Assembly: GCA_905397405.1 (NCBI GenBank)
Contig: CAJPVJ010000626.1
Location: forward strand, 1 to 22,163
Length of the DNA stretch: 22,163 bases
From: Oppiella nova
Lineage: Eukaryota; Arthropoda; Arachnida; Sarcoptiformes; Oppiidae
Direction: 5' to 3'
Shown: positions 11,301 through 21,329 of the stretch, in pieces
Position numbering within the stretch: position 1 is the stretch's first letter
Layout: every line of letters begins with the position of its first letter
Notes under the pieces: model-generated
What the model was told of the DNA's origin: nothing
Seen by the model: only the letters and a program-made list of their open reading frames with translations
The model's database searches: none
Translations under genes and position numbers: made by a program

Positions 11301-12446
11301 CATTAATGCCGATAAGAAATAGACTATAGTTTGGGGATAAGTAATGTGTTTTAATCTGTGAATTGAATGATTCACACATTTTTTTGTGCATTCATTTGAC
11401 TCTTGAGTTGTTTAGTTGGAGTTTGACTTGAATTGAATCTCATTTGTAGCGCTCGGGTATCGCACGACACAAATTAATTTCAAATATGGTTTTGATTGAA
11501 AAGCAAATACTAGAGGAGAGAGAAAAACTAATGCCTTTTCAAATACATATCGCAACGACAAGCGATCAATTTTGTGCTCAATTTTTACATTAGGAATCGT
11601 ATTGAGAGAGAAGTTTTATACACAAAATAACAACTATATGTCTATATGTGTGGTGTATATGAGTGCCAAACAGTGAAAATGAAATGTAAAATCGCGTGCA
11701 TTGACTGATACCACAGTATATTTTGCAAATAAAGTGAGAAAATTGTATTTTGAATATGAAATTGAAATCTAGATTTGTATCGAATGTGAAAATAAAAAAT
11801 TTAATATTATATCCAAACAATTGCTGAGAAAAACGAAATAATCAAAAATGATTTCTCAACTTATATACTCAATATTGCAAACGAATTGTCAAAACAATAA
11901 TGTTTTTTATGTCAAATATTTTTATAGCAAAGAATAATAGTATGAATCGTATGATAAAATAAAAGCTTTTTATCTAATGAGCTAATATTTGTCATTTCAT
12001 TATATTAACTAAATAAACTAATAATATCTATATTTAAATGACATTTAAAAGTACGGAACTTTTCGTATCCATTTGTATTTATTAATATAATTATAATTAA
12101 TCTGTATTTTTCATCAAAATTTATTACAATGACTGAAATTTAAATTACAAAAACTCTAATGAGATATGGAATACATTAATATAAATGGTATTCATAATAA
12201 CAATTAAGTTCCAGAAATATTAATGTATTAAAATTGAAATCACAAATTTTAATATGATTTCGAAATTTTTTAGTTTTAATTATAAACTAATGACATAAAA
12301 GACGATATTTCACAGATTAAGTCCATGCTTGAAAAATAGTCTTGTTTAATTAATTTGGTAGAAAAAGGCTTTTTTAAAAAATGATAAAATAGATTAAAGA
12401 GATAAAAAGAACATTTTTGAGGCTTTTATATAATTAATTATTTCTT
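11301..12446. other. AT-rich stretch, nothing recognised
   Basis: More than 1.1 kb of unique AT-rich DNA. A 76-codon minus-strand frame (11590-11820), rich in Phe and Ile, is what AT-rich sequence yields by chance. Confidence 0.65.
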
Positions 12447-12485
12447 CTCTCTCTCTCTCTCTCTCTCGCTCTCTCTCTCTCTCTC
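12447..12485 (-). repeat. (CT)n microsatellite, about 39 bp, one CG interruption
   Basis: A CT run broken once by CG at about 12467-12468. The left flank is TTATTTCT and the right flank is GTATACCAAATAAG. A second, shorter CT-rich patch follows at 12521-12540, with TCTCTGAC repeated twice. Confidence 0.95.
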
Positions 12486-12540
12486 GTATACCAAATAAGT
12501 TAATCGATAGGAAAGGGATTCTCTCTCTGACTCTCTGACT

Positions 12541-13259
12541 AATATATTACTTAACAATTCGTTTCTTTTTATTGACACAAATTTCTTAATATTTTATGCA
12601 ATAATTACTTTATAAGAGAGAAAATCATTAAAACACCGGCTTTTGAGTCATTTATTCTTAATTATCATAAATTAATATAAAATGAATCATTTTTTGATTT
12701 TCATTTTGTGTTTTGTTTTGTTTGAAGAGTTTTAGGAAGTATTTTGAAAATTTTTATGAAAAACTAATAAAACAATTATACAAAAACAATTACTTCATTT
12801 GTGTCTATATTTTTGCAAATGTCTAATAATGTGTTACCTTTTTTTAATACAAATATTACAGTAATTGTATGTTTAATGTATTCCATAAAAATATTACAAT
12901 AAGTATTCAATTGAATAAAAAATTGTGTTTTTCGGTAAATAGAGAGACGTTTTCATGGATCAAAAAATTTAATTATTCAGAAAAAATAATATATAAAAAA
13001 TAAAACATCAGTTATTGTATGGATTTCCACCCAATTGTATGAAATGAATGAGATGTTTGGATCAAACAAAAAATTAGGACATATTATAAAACAAATTAAA
13101 ATTTTTCAAAACTGATGTTACAGTGTATACACCAATATTATAGAAACATATATAAAAATTTTAATGTAAAATCAAAATTATAAAATACTAACAAATAAAT
13201 ACTAAACTTATTTGATAGGAATATAGTGTAGAAAAAATCTGAATATAAGTTATTTGATG
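12541..13259. other. AT-rich stretch, nothing recognised
   Basis: About 720 bp of unique AT-rich sequence without open frames or structured repeats apart from the 10-bp palindrome GTGTATACAC near 13123. Confidence 0.65.
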
Positions 13260-13440
13260 TGTATTTGTTGAATGAGAGCACTGGTATGAGATATAGTGAT
13301 CTCGAGTTGGGTGGTTAGTATGTATTACATATTGAATGCCATTCCCGGATCAATGGCTCACAATGGAGTGAAGGGGCCATCAAATGCTAATCATAGTCAC
13401 AACGATTATTGCGCTCAGGTATTAGGTATAAATACAAATA
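13260..13440. other. Less AT-rich single-copy patch
   Basis: A patch of about 180 bp with words such as CTCGAGTTGGGTGG and CATTCCCGGATC, clearly different from its AT-rich surroundings. No open frame or RNA motif is recognisable. It is a candidate conserved non-coding element only. Confidence 0.3.
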
Positions 13441-14739
13441 TTTTGAAACTGTAGCACACATTAAGGCTCTCATAACAGTTAATAACAGAAATTGTATGCT
13501 TTTATGGACAGACGTCTTCATTATTTGTATAAACAGTGCGGTATGTGGTCTGCGATACAAATATTTTTTCCTTTGGCTATAGTTTTGGAGTTTAATTCAA
13601 AGTTTTTTATTTGTCTTCACAATTCATTCATAAAATATTTGTACTATTTTTAAGGCATGGATTTAATGATCGGTCTTCGGGTTTAAATTATATGAAAGAA
13701 AATGAAATGGTTTTTCGTATAATAGAAAGTTATCTCTATTTGAACGGAATGTCCATTCAGTGTGTGTTTAGCCTTAGGATGCGTTGGTGGTCACCGGTAT
13801 TACAAATACTGTTATCATTATTACGAAAATTATTATTTTTGCTTCCTTTTTGAAAAATGTTTTTAACTTATTTTGTATCAATTGATATATAATATTAGTT
13901 TTTTATAAAAATACATTTTTATACAAAATATTTCAAATATTTACCGTTAAATGTTTGTTATTAATGTTTTGCACAAATCAATGCAAAATATTTCCCCCTA
14001 AATATTCTTGTACTCATTACTTATGGTAAATTCTTAGATTTATCTGACAATGATCAAATAATTAACTGAAATCTAAATAATTTTTGTACTATTATTATAA
14101 GTTAGTATTATATTCAGTAACTTACTATGAATTATAGTATTTATTTACACACTTTTATACAGAATAGCGTAATGGTTATCATTGATTTCAATAGAATATC
14201 TATCAATTCATATGAAATCATCAATTATTGATATAAGTATGTGTTGATCGCAAACCCTATTCATAACATTGACTTTCGTATTGAAAATGAACGCAAGAAT
14301 TAGTGTAAAGAAATCGCATTCATTTAGATTAAAGACTTTGAATACAATTGCAATTGCAATACGATTGCATCGCTTTTGAAGATTCGCCGCAATAATGGCA
14401 ATGCTTTTGGAGAAAGGGATGAAAATTGAATATAACTTTACCGATGACTTCACCTGCGCTTCAAGTGATAGTGTTGTTGGAGGAGGACTGGAGGACTGGC
14501 ATGTGTTGTACGGACTCTACTGTACGTAATGTTCAATACGTTCAGTTGATTGCAGATTGTGTTTACTTTAAACTCATTGTAGTTTTGAAAATTTCATATA
14601 AATATAAGTAGAAAATAATATATTGTATATAATGTGAACCATTTTTGTTGGGTTTAAGGATAATGCCATCAATTATTCAAATGCATCGTTGAGTTGAAGT
14701 AAAAAATGAAAAGAGAGAAGAGATATGAGAATAAATGAT

Positions 14740-14742
<3 letters not shown>
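13441..14742. other. Mixed AT-rich stretch, no gene recognised
   Basis: This includes an 80-codon plus-strand frame (13611-13853) that starts with TTG and has a Leu-rich end. A slightly G+C-richer spot lies at 14440-14560, and a loose purine-rich run at 14705-14730. None of the frames has a recognisable domain or the codon texture of a real gene. The TTG start argues further against a eukaryotic gene. Confidence 0.55.

Positions 14743-14774
<32 letters not shown>
14743..14774 (+). repeat. (GA)n microsatellite, 32 bp, left border of A1
   Basis: A GA run with a unique left flank (ATAAATGATGAA). Block A begins directly to its right. Confidence 0.96.
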
Positions 14775-14776
<2 letters not shown>

Positions 14777-15201
14777 CGAGAGCGCAGGTGATGTAATGGT
14801 AATGCAGATGATATATACTGAGTATATAATGGAGAGAATATGACTCTATGTTTGATCACAAATTGGAAAAATGTATATAATTTCGTGATAAGAGTCAACA
14901 AAACTAGACTATTACGTAAATATATATATTGTAAATGCTTTTGTTTTAAAAATGTAATGTTTTGAATCATCTCTAATAAACTAAACTCAAAATAATTACA
15001 CATGAAAAAACAATTATTTTAAATAAAAACTTTGTCTATTAATTTTAAAAGTTGTTTGTGTCAATTAAAAAAGAAAAATAAAATCACATTTATTATAGAC
15101 AGTAATTTATAGACAATTTTTATAATAACATTTGGTTTATGAATACAAAATACAAAATGCTTTCAATCATTCATATTAATAAAGAAAAAGTAGATTTTTG
15201 A
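14775..15201 (+). repeat. Block A, copy 1 (direct pair with 21330-21743)
   Basis: These 427 bp match 21330-21743 (414 bp) with two substitutions seen by eye: A/T in the TTTTAAATAAAAAC word and G/T in AAAAAAGAAAAATA. There are also two indels. Copy 1 has 11 extra bases (CTGAGTATATA) near 14819 and one extra TA step near 14925. The copies start at GA tracts and end together at AGTAGATTTTTGA, after which the flanks differ. The block has no open frame of note; the 108-codon minus-strand frame here includes the Ser-Leu translation of the GA tract. It could be one member of a dispersed family or a local duplication. Confidence 0.95.
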
Positions 15202-15520
15202 ATTTAAACAGCATTTTTGGCTAAATTTTGCCATATTCCCGCTTTTATTACTACATAATTGTGTTTAAATTAAATGATTTTATTATTTTTGTTTTTATCA
15301 CATCTTATTTCTGGTCATTCAGTCATTTATATGGTTTTTGAATGCATCATAAAAATTGAAACTTACAATCATTCTGTGAACTCAACTCTAGACTTGTCAA
15401 ACATTTATATAACATTACTTAACATAATATAATAGGATTTCAAAGGTATTACAAGAAAGTATAAAAACAAAAATAATACAATAAATACGGTATTTTTGTT
15501 GCATAATACTGTAGTTGTAT
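15202..15520. other. AT-rich stretch, nothing recognised
   Basis: Unique sequence downstream of A1, AT-rich, without structured features. Confidence 0.6.
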
Positions 15521-15540
15521 TTTTATGGTCAACCATAAAA
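15521..15540. other. Small inverted repeat TTTTATGGT/ACCATAAAA
   Basis: Two 9-bp arms are separated by two central bases, CA. It is a near-perfect palindrome that could be a protein-binding site, though AT-rich DNA makes such arms fairly common. Confidence 0.5.
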
Positions 15541-15582
15541 TTATTGCTCAAAAATCGACAACAATTTCATTTCTGGGAAATA

Positions 15583-15614
15583 TTGAGTCTATTGAGTCTA
15601 AAATAGACTCAATT
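15583..15614. other. Hairpin with duplicated arm, ATTGAGTCTA
   Basis: ATTGAGTCTA at 15592-15601 pairs perfectly with TAGACTCAAT at 15605-15614 across a 3-nt loop. A second direct copy of ATTGAGTCTA starts at 15583, so two alternative stems are possible. The function is unknown. Confidence 0.55.
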
Positions 15615-15859
15615 ATTATTGTTATGTTAAGTATTAACAGTTTATTCCTAATTCAATATAAAAGCACAGAATTTCTAATGAAATTTGTTGCAAACAATTA
15701 TTTGATTTTGTTTTTAACACATTAATAATTTTTTGTTTCTTTTTCATTCATTGCCATAATTGGTGTCTAAAAAATTATTTTACTAATAAGTTTGTCTTTA
15801 AAAAAATCATATTTTCCTCCAAATAATGGTAACAATGATTTGATGCCAAAAATGTGATC
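15615..15859. other. AT-rich stretch, nothing recognised
   Basis: Unique AT-rich sequence. A 66-codon frame (15525-15725) spans the hairpins and has no recognisable character. Confidence 0.55.
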
Positions 15860-16160
15860 TAATAAGAGGAGACGCATGCGTTTAATGGCATATATTGTGA
15901 ACATAAATGTGATATCGATTTGAAGCTAAACCTCGACTTTTCTTATACTAAACGCCTAATAGTGACAAAACTGACGAATCAGATCATATGGATTGTAGTG
16001 AATGGCGGACTACAGTTCCCCAACAGTTTCCCAGACGTAATGTTAGGCTCCGTCTCTATCGCAGTCGTATTGGCTCGTGAGTGGTGTCACAAAAACTAAG
16101 ACCCGGGTGTCTCTCCACTCCATATAATAACCCAGTGATGACTGCACTGGGAGTTTGTGT
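15860..16160. other. GC-balanced patch with palindromes and a hairpin
   Basis: This is the least AT-rich patch in the window. It contains the palindromes ACGCATGCGT (15872-15881) and ACCCGGGT (16101-16108). It also has a perfect 7-bp hairpin CCCAGTG/CACTGGG at 16131-16151 with a 7-nt loop, and a pair GAGTGG/CCACTC at about 16079-16120. The palindromes contain CpG. An 82-codon frame starting with GTG (16081-16329) is not recognisable. A promoter or enhancer, or an exon of an unrecognised gene, are both possible. Confidence 0.45.
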
Positions 16161-18279
16161 GTATGTATGCGACACATGGTATTTAGTTAACTGGAAAATC
16201 GTTGCACTCATTCACTCATTCATTCATACATTTCTCATTCAATTCTCTCTATATTTGATGCATAAAAACAATTTTGCTTTAAATTTGCATACAATGAAAG
16301 AAGTAGTCATCACTTGTCTGGCGTTTTGATGCCATCTCTGTCCCTACCATTAGTGCCTCAGCCCATCACTGCCCGCATATTGTCTACACATTTCTTAATA
16401 TTCACGTAAAAAAGTGTTTTTTATAATACTTTAAGAGTTATAAAGAATAATAAAGAATATATGAACTAATATTTACGGCAAAAATAAACAAAGCCTTAAA
16501 TAGCGATATAATTGCAATGTTTATAGTTTTTATAGTGTATATAAGTTTAAATAATAATGGTTTACAAAAAGTAAAATAAAAAAGACTTTTGACTTAAGAC
16601 TAAGTTAGCGATGGGTTGAAAATTATATACATGTAAATGAGGAACGGATGGGTGTTTTATCAAATTTATATTCAATTTTATTATTTTTACCAAAAATAGT
16701 GCTCTCGCTAAATGTCTCAAAAACACAGTTTAGTTTTATTTGTGCTCAAAAACACTGTCTTTTCTCTTATCATTGTTAAGAAACCACTCACTCCTCCTAT
16801 GCCACGAGTCTCTACCAAATAGGATACCATTCCCTTCACGAACATTGTCTGTTATGTTTAGATCTCTGTTATTATGTTTTTGAGAATTATATTTTCGTAT
16901 ATTCTTTTCGCACCGGAAATGTCTTCAATGCTTCTCTATTTTAATAATAATTTTCAACTCCAAGAACTGACAAAAAGTTTTTATTTTGAGTGAATTTCTA
17001 CAGAAATATCAAATAATAATAAGAGGAAAGAAAATCTCAAATTCTTTGATGAGATGAACACAAAACACACCACAAGTGAAGAAACAATTGCGAACAATGA
17101 GCGCATGAATTATAACAGAGACCAGAGTTTTACTCATATTTTTTGGACTGAAATACGAGAATTTCACAGAAATAATAATAAGAATATAAATATTTTTATA
17201 ATAGCTTTTAATACTATGAATCGGACATTAAATTGTGAGGACTGTCTGCGAGTACTACACCCAACCATAAGACCCATATACAAATTCATATAAAATTCTG
17301 CATAATTACAGCTTATCATCGCTATTATTATTATAGTGTTTCTCTTATATAATACTGAAAATTACATGATTTTAAAGAATTAACACTAAATTAGGCGAAT
17401 AATGTGCACTCTTTTCATGCATTTCTTTTTTTATTCACATCTCATATACTGTACACCACTTCTCTGTCATATTGTATTGCATTTGACATTAGACTCAGCC
17501 TTTCTCTCACAATAAAAGACTTATAAATAATACTATACTTTATATACGGAATCATTAAATAAGTATAATTATTACTATAAATAAAAAATTTTTATTCAAT
17601 TCTATCGCAACTTTACCTGCAAAGCAAAATATCACACAAAACATAAAAATACCTAATTATTTAAGTCTGGTTTCAATATTTCACAAAAACATGTACAATA
17701 GAGTATATTATTGACTAACAATAGTTTTATTTCATTAGAAATATAATAAAATATTTGCTATAATAAGAGAATTGCATTCAATAGTATTCAACATAAATAC
17801 AATTGAATAGTTTTCCTGCAAAGCACTCAAATAAAACGTTTTGCCACAACTTAGGGGTAAGTCTCGCATATGATAGCATTTTGCATTATTATCACAAGTT
17901 TACACATGTTTTACTAAAATGAATAAGACCAAGATATTTTTGTATGTTTAATTACAAGGTAACATGCGGATATTCGTTTCGTAATAAATAAATTCATCAA
18001 AGTTATTGATAAACATGTAATCAATAATAGATAAATAAAGACTGTTTTGATAGCAAACATAATTTAATAGCGAAGCAAACATTATTAGAATTATTATTAT
18101 TATGTGTTTTATTGGATTTATGCCTCATTTAGTGTTTTATTTACTTTAATTACAATAAATAAGAAATAAACACAAGTTATGTATAGTTAGACAAATAGAG
18201 ACCAAATGCCAAATAATAGACGTTTACTGTTATAATCATTGGTCCGGTTTGTTATTAATATGAACTCAATTTGTTTGAC
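16161..18279. other. AT-rich stretch, no gene recognised
   Basis: About 2.1 kb. It is slightly less AT-rich at 16320-16380 and 16780-16870, otherwise AT-rich. The 79-codon frame at 17054-17293 is Asn- and Ile-rich, as expected by chance in such DNA. No GA/CT tract, RNA gene or transposon end was seen. Confidence 0.6.
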
Positions 18280-18555
18280 TTATTCGTCAATCTTCTCCAA
18301 AATCATTACCAGTCAATGATGCGTGTGTTTGGACTCACTATTATGCCCAACATATTACATATGTTTCAATACTATACTATACTTTCCATATAATACTAAA
18401 TTTAGTATTGCACACAATATACACAATAATATCATATACTCCATAGACAGAGCACTATTGAACGCCGTATCAGTTCTATACTAATGTAAAAGTCAATAGT
18501 CTTGCCATTATTTATTATCAGAGCTTCCACACTACCTTTCCTCCTGATACCTCAG
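18280..18555. other. Slightly less AT-rich stretch before a CT tract
   Basis: Moderately less AT-rich unique DNA leading into the CT tract at 18556. It ends in the pyrimidine-rich CTACCTTTCCTCCTG. No gene or RNA motif is recognised. Confidence 0.35.

Positions 18556-18582
<27 letters not shown>
18556..18582 (-). repeat. (CT)n microsatellite, 27 bp
   Basis: A pure CT run. The left flank is GATACCTCAG and the right flank is GCATGTATATGG. Neither flank is duplicated at another tract here. Confidence 0.96.
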
Positions 18583-18586
<4 letters not shown>

Positions 18587-19111
18587 GTATATGGATGTAA
18601 TAGAGGACATGGAGTCTATTATATAAAACTATTTATTGTATGATTACGTCAGTTATATGATCGTATAGTATGAGTGCAAAGCAGAGCATAGCGTGATCTC
18701 CGGTATTATTAATAATTGGATTTGTTTTCCAAAAACTCGACACAACATTATAGCTGCAAATACTTTGCAAAAACATTTCTTTATTACATCTCTTGCAAAG
18801 TTCTAAACAATTTTATATACCTTTTTTAATCATCATATTTTCGCACATATTTTAAAATAATGAAAACATTATTTAATAAATTATTAATTTATAGGCAAAT
18901 TTAATTTCAAAATTATATGATTGCAATAGTTATGTTTGAGTACCCATTGAGTGGCTAATAGAGTGGCATATAGTGAGTGTTGTATGGATTTAATCAACTA
19001 ATGTATTCATAAATGCAAAATGAGTTTAAGTACTATATTTGGGGAGACTTTTAAAATCAATAAAACAAAATATAAACTGTTGTTCACATCATAGTTATGA
19101 TTCACTCCAAT

Positions 19112-19113
<2 letters not shown>
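18583..19113. other. AT-rich stretch, nothing recognised
   Basis: Unique sequence between the CT tract at 18556 and the duplication mosaic. No open frame or structure is of note. Confidence 0.6.

Positions 19114-19146
<33 letters not shown>
19114..19146 (-). repeat. (CT)n microsatellite, 33 bp, left border of E1
   Basis: A pure CT run with a unique left flank (TTCACTCCAATAA). Block E starts directly on its right with CTCATAAATAAAT. Confidence 0.96.
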
Positions 19147-19149
<3 letters not shown>

Positions 19150-19317
19150 ATAAATAAATTATTTATTTTAACCCCATTTTTAAAAAATAATTTGTTTTTA
19201 GTAATGTATTCAAATAACTAAAATCCATCAAAACTTATTGTAAGAATAAATCGAATTCTCAATGGTTTTCATTACTATCAAAATGTTTTACATATAAACA
19301 CAATGAAAGTTAAATAA
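19147..19317 (+). repeat. Block E, copy 1 (direct pair with 21865-22035)
   Basis: The 171 bp match 21865-22035 with one substitution (T/A near the start) and two compensating 1-base homopolymer indels. The left boundary is the CT tract in both copies, with different DNA beyond it. The right boundary is GTTAAATAA, after which the copies diverge. It has no coding potential. Confidence 0.94.
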
Positions 19318-19604
19318 CTAATAATATATTTATTTTCAAATTAAGTATTCTGTATTGTTATAAAGTTTGTTTATAATGCCAATTATAACACATTAATTGT
19401 AATTTGGTATTTATTGATTATGTATTTTACATTATATGAGAATTGACTTCTATTGAATCCATAATCTGTTATAAAAACATAAAAACATTATTATATCTCT
19501 AATCAATTTATTTGGGAATAACATAATTATATGAATTTTAACACAAAATTAATACACGTTCAGACGTGTTAAATAATATATTTAAAAATACATTAATTTA
19601 AAAC
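19318..19604. other. AT-rich spacer, nothing recognised
   Basis: Unique AT-rich DNA between E1 and the tandem duplication, apart from the small inverted pair ACACGTT/CAGACGTGTT near 19555-19570. Confidence 0.55.
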
Positions 19605-19626
19605 GAGAGAGAGAGAGAGAGAGAGA
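19605..19626 (+). repeat. (GA)n tract 1 of the tandem duplication, 22 bp
   Basis: A pure GA run with a unique left flank (TTAATTTAAAAC). Block C1 is on its right. It is the outer left tract in the proposed unequal exchange. Confidence 0.96.
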
Positions 19627-19856
19627 AATTTTAGACTATACCTTATGTCAAATGGCTTATGATATATTGGATGCATTGGTTAAGTGTCTAATAGTGAAGT
19701 ACAAAGTCTGACATTTATTGTTAAACTGAAAAAGTTTTTATTTTTATTTTTTATGGTAGAATCACATTAGCTAACAGTTATATAATTGCAAATTCATTAC
19801 ATTGGAAACAAAAAAATATAGATAAATAATAATTTCAACGTTTATTACTTTTTGTA
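19627..19856 (+). repeat. Block C, copy 1
   Basis: The 230 bp match 20263-20492 with three substitutions and no indel (about 98.7% identity, counted by eye). It runs straight into B1 across the shared TA at 19855-19856. Confidence 0.96.
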
Positions 19857-20223
19857 TTAGGCTCCATAAAAAGGTGCAGAAAAAGGTAAACCATATGGAG
19901 ATGTTGTGACCATTCATTTACTCGATGCTAATCATTGCTTCATTGGTTTAGTCTCTATAATGGCTAACAGATTATATTGTAGTCAATTGTTCGCTAATGG
20001 ATATTAGGATTCATCAAAAAGTATGTTTCATCCGACAGTTTCCGCCAAATTACTCTCCATGTGCTTCACTCACACTGTAGTGTAGGGTTGCATTGAATGT
20101 AATCTTTTATTTGATCAATTATATCTTCCAAACTTTTAATTGTATTTTATGTTAAGTATATTTTATACCTGTTTATTATTAGCATTGTACTGTATGTATG
20201 CATGTATGGGTACTATAATATTG

Positions 20224-20226
<3 letters not shown>
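19855..20226 (+). repeat. Block B, copy 1
   Basis: The 372 bp match 20928-21306 with two substitutions, one 1-base indel and one 6-base indel. TGTAGT is present once here and twice in copy 2. It includes a less AT-rich section containing TCCGACAGTTTCCGCC. No open frame or domain is evident. It ends at the GA tract in both copies. Confidence 0.96.

Positions 20227-20262
<36 letters not shown>
20227..20262 (+). repeat. (GA)n tract 2, recombinant junction B1-C2, 36 bp
   Basis: A pure GA run that joins the end of B to the start of C. Its left flank matches that of tract 3 (21307) and its right flank matches that of tract 1 (19605), as expected for a recombinant between those two. At 36 bp it is longer than either (22 bp each). 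Confidence 0.96.
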
Positions 20263-20265
<3 letters not shown>

Positions 20266-20492
20266 TTTAGACTATACCTTATGTCAAATGGCTTATGATA
20301 TATTGGATGCATTGGTTAAGTATCTAATAGTGGAGTACAAAGTCTGACATTTATTGTTAAACTAAAAAAGTTTTTATTTTTATTTTTTATGGTAGAATCA
20401 CATTAGCTAACAGTTATATAATTGCAAATTCATTACATTGGAAACAAAAAAATATAGATAAATAATAATTTCAACGTTTATTACTTTTTGTA
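20263..20492 (+). repeat. Block C, copy 2
   Basis: A 230-bp copy of 19627-19856. It ends at the same TTTTTGTA, but segment X follows instead of block B. Confidence 0.96.
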
Positions 20493-20571
20493 CTTTTAAC
20501 TCACTTTCATTTATTATTCCCTTTTTTGATGTGCTCTTTATTTTTATTATTTTTGTCTCATTATTTATTTA

Positions 20572-20598
20572 TTAAATTCAATTCAAGCTGAGCCATTT

Positions 20599-20637
<39 letters not shown>

Positions 20638-20687
20638 CCTCCTCTTCTCTCCTCTGACTGCTCTCATTAAATGCATTGTACTGTATA
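20572..20687 (+). repeat. Block D, copy 1
   Basis: A 116-bp unit repeated at 20786-20907, with a CT tract inside it and the same flanks on both sides. It starts TTAAATTCAATTCAAGC and ends GCATTGTACTGTATA. The copies differ mainly in the length of the pyrimidine run. The word GCATTGTACTGTAT also occurs in block B, near 20182 and 21263. Confidence 0.94.
20603..20655 (-). repeat. 53-bp pyrimidine-only run with (CT)n core
   Basis: The CT run (20603-20633) continues into CCCTCCCTCCTCTTCTCTCC, giving 53 consecutive pyrimidines on the plus strand. Long homopurine-homopyrimidine mirror-like runs can form intramolecular triplexes in vitro; whether this one does is inference. Confidence 0.95.
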
Positions 20688-20785
20688 ATAGAGATATAAT
20701 AATGTTTTTATGTTTTTATAACAGATTATGGATTCAATAGAAGTGTTAAGAGTATATTACATTTTATGTATTAGTTATTTATGGT
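20688..20785. other. 98-bp spacer between D copies
   Basis: AT-rich sequence between D1 and D2, with no counterpart found elsewhere in the window. Confidence 0.6.
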
Positions 20786-20812
20786 TTAAATTCAATTCAA
20801 GCTGAGCCATTT

Positions 20813-20855
<43 letters not shown>

Positions 20856-20907
20856 TCCCTCCTCTTCTCTCCTCTGACTGCTCTCATTAAATGCATTGTA
20901 CTGTATA
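20786..20907 (+). repeat. Block D, copy 2
   Basis: A 122-bp copy of 20572-20687 in direct orientation, with a 214-bp period. Only the pyrimidine run differs clearly (CCCTCTCCCT here against CCCTCCCT, and a longer CT core). A 71-codon minus-strand frame here is Arg-Glu translation of the tract and is not called. Confidence 0.94.
20817..20875 (-). repeat. 59-bp pyrimidine-only run with (CT)n core
   Basis: The longest homopyrimidine run in the window. It is the CT tract (20817-20851) extended by the same CCCT/CCTC tail as in D1. Confidence 0.95.
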
Positions 20908-20927
20908 TACCATCTCCTCTTCAGACA

Positions 20928-21306
20928 TATTAGGCTCCATAAAAAGGTGCAGAAAAAGGTAAACCATATGGAGATGTTGTGACCATTCATTTACTCGATG
21001 CTAATCATTGCTTCATTGGTTTAGTCTCTATAATGGCTAACAGATTATATTGTAGTTGTAGTCAATTGTTCGCTAATGGATATTAGGATTCATCAAAAAG
21101 TATGTCTCATCCGACAGTTTCCGCCAAATTACTCTCCATGTGCTTCACTCACACTGTAGTGTAGGGTTGCATTGAATGTAATCTTTTATTTGATCAATTA
21201 TATCTTCCAAACTTTTAATTGTATTTTATGTTTAAGTATATTTTATACCTGTTTATTATTAGCATTGTACTGTATGTATGCATGTATGGGTAGTATAATA
21301 TTGGAT
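20928..21306 (+). repeat. Block B, copy 2
   Basis: A 379-bp copy of 19855-20226. It carries an extra TGTAGT hexamer and one extra T. Its right edge is GA tract 3, followed here by block A rather than block C. Confidence 0.96.
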
Positions 21307-21328
21307 GAGAGAGAGAGAGAGAGAGAGA
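21307..21328 (+). repeat. (GA)n tract 3, junction B2-A2, 22 bp
   Basis: A pure GA run with block B on the left and block A on the right. The A flank recurs at 14,775 next to a different left flank. Confidence 0.96.
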
Positions 21329-21329
21329 A

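Larger units (their letters stand above)
20493..20927. other. Segment X: 435-bp insertion or deletion flanked by TA
   Basis: X separates C2 from B2 and is absent between C1 and B1. The empty site reads TTTGTATTAGG. The filled site has TA on both sides of X (20491-20492 and 20928-20929). A TA duplication fits a Tc1/mariner-like non-autonomous insertion. However, I see no terminal inverted repeats: X begins CTTTTAACTCAC and ends CTCTTCAGACA. Deletion of X from the first copy by 2-bp microhomology fits equally well. X contains both D copies. Confidence 0.75.

Noticed and set aside
19855-20262. Block B plus GA as a retroposon with a GA tail
   Set aside because: There are no target-site duplications, no polymerase III box or 5' truncation series. 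The block is better explained by a tandem duplication bounded by GA tracts.
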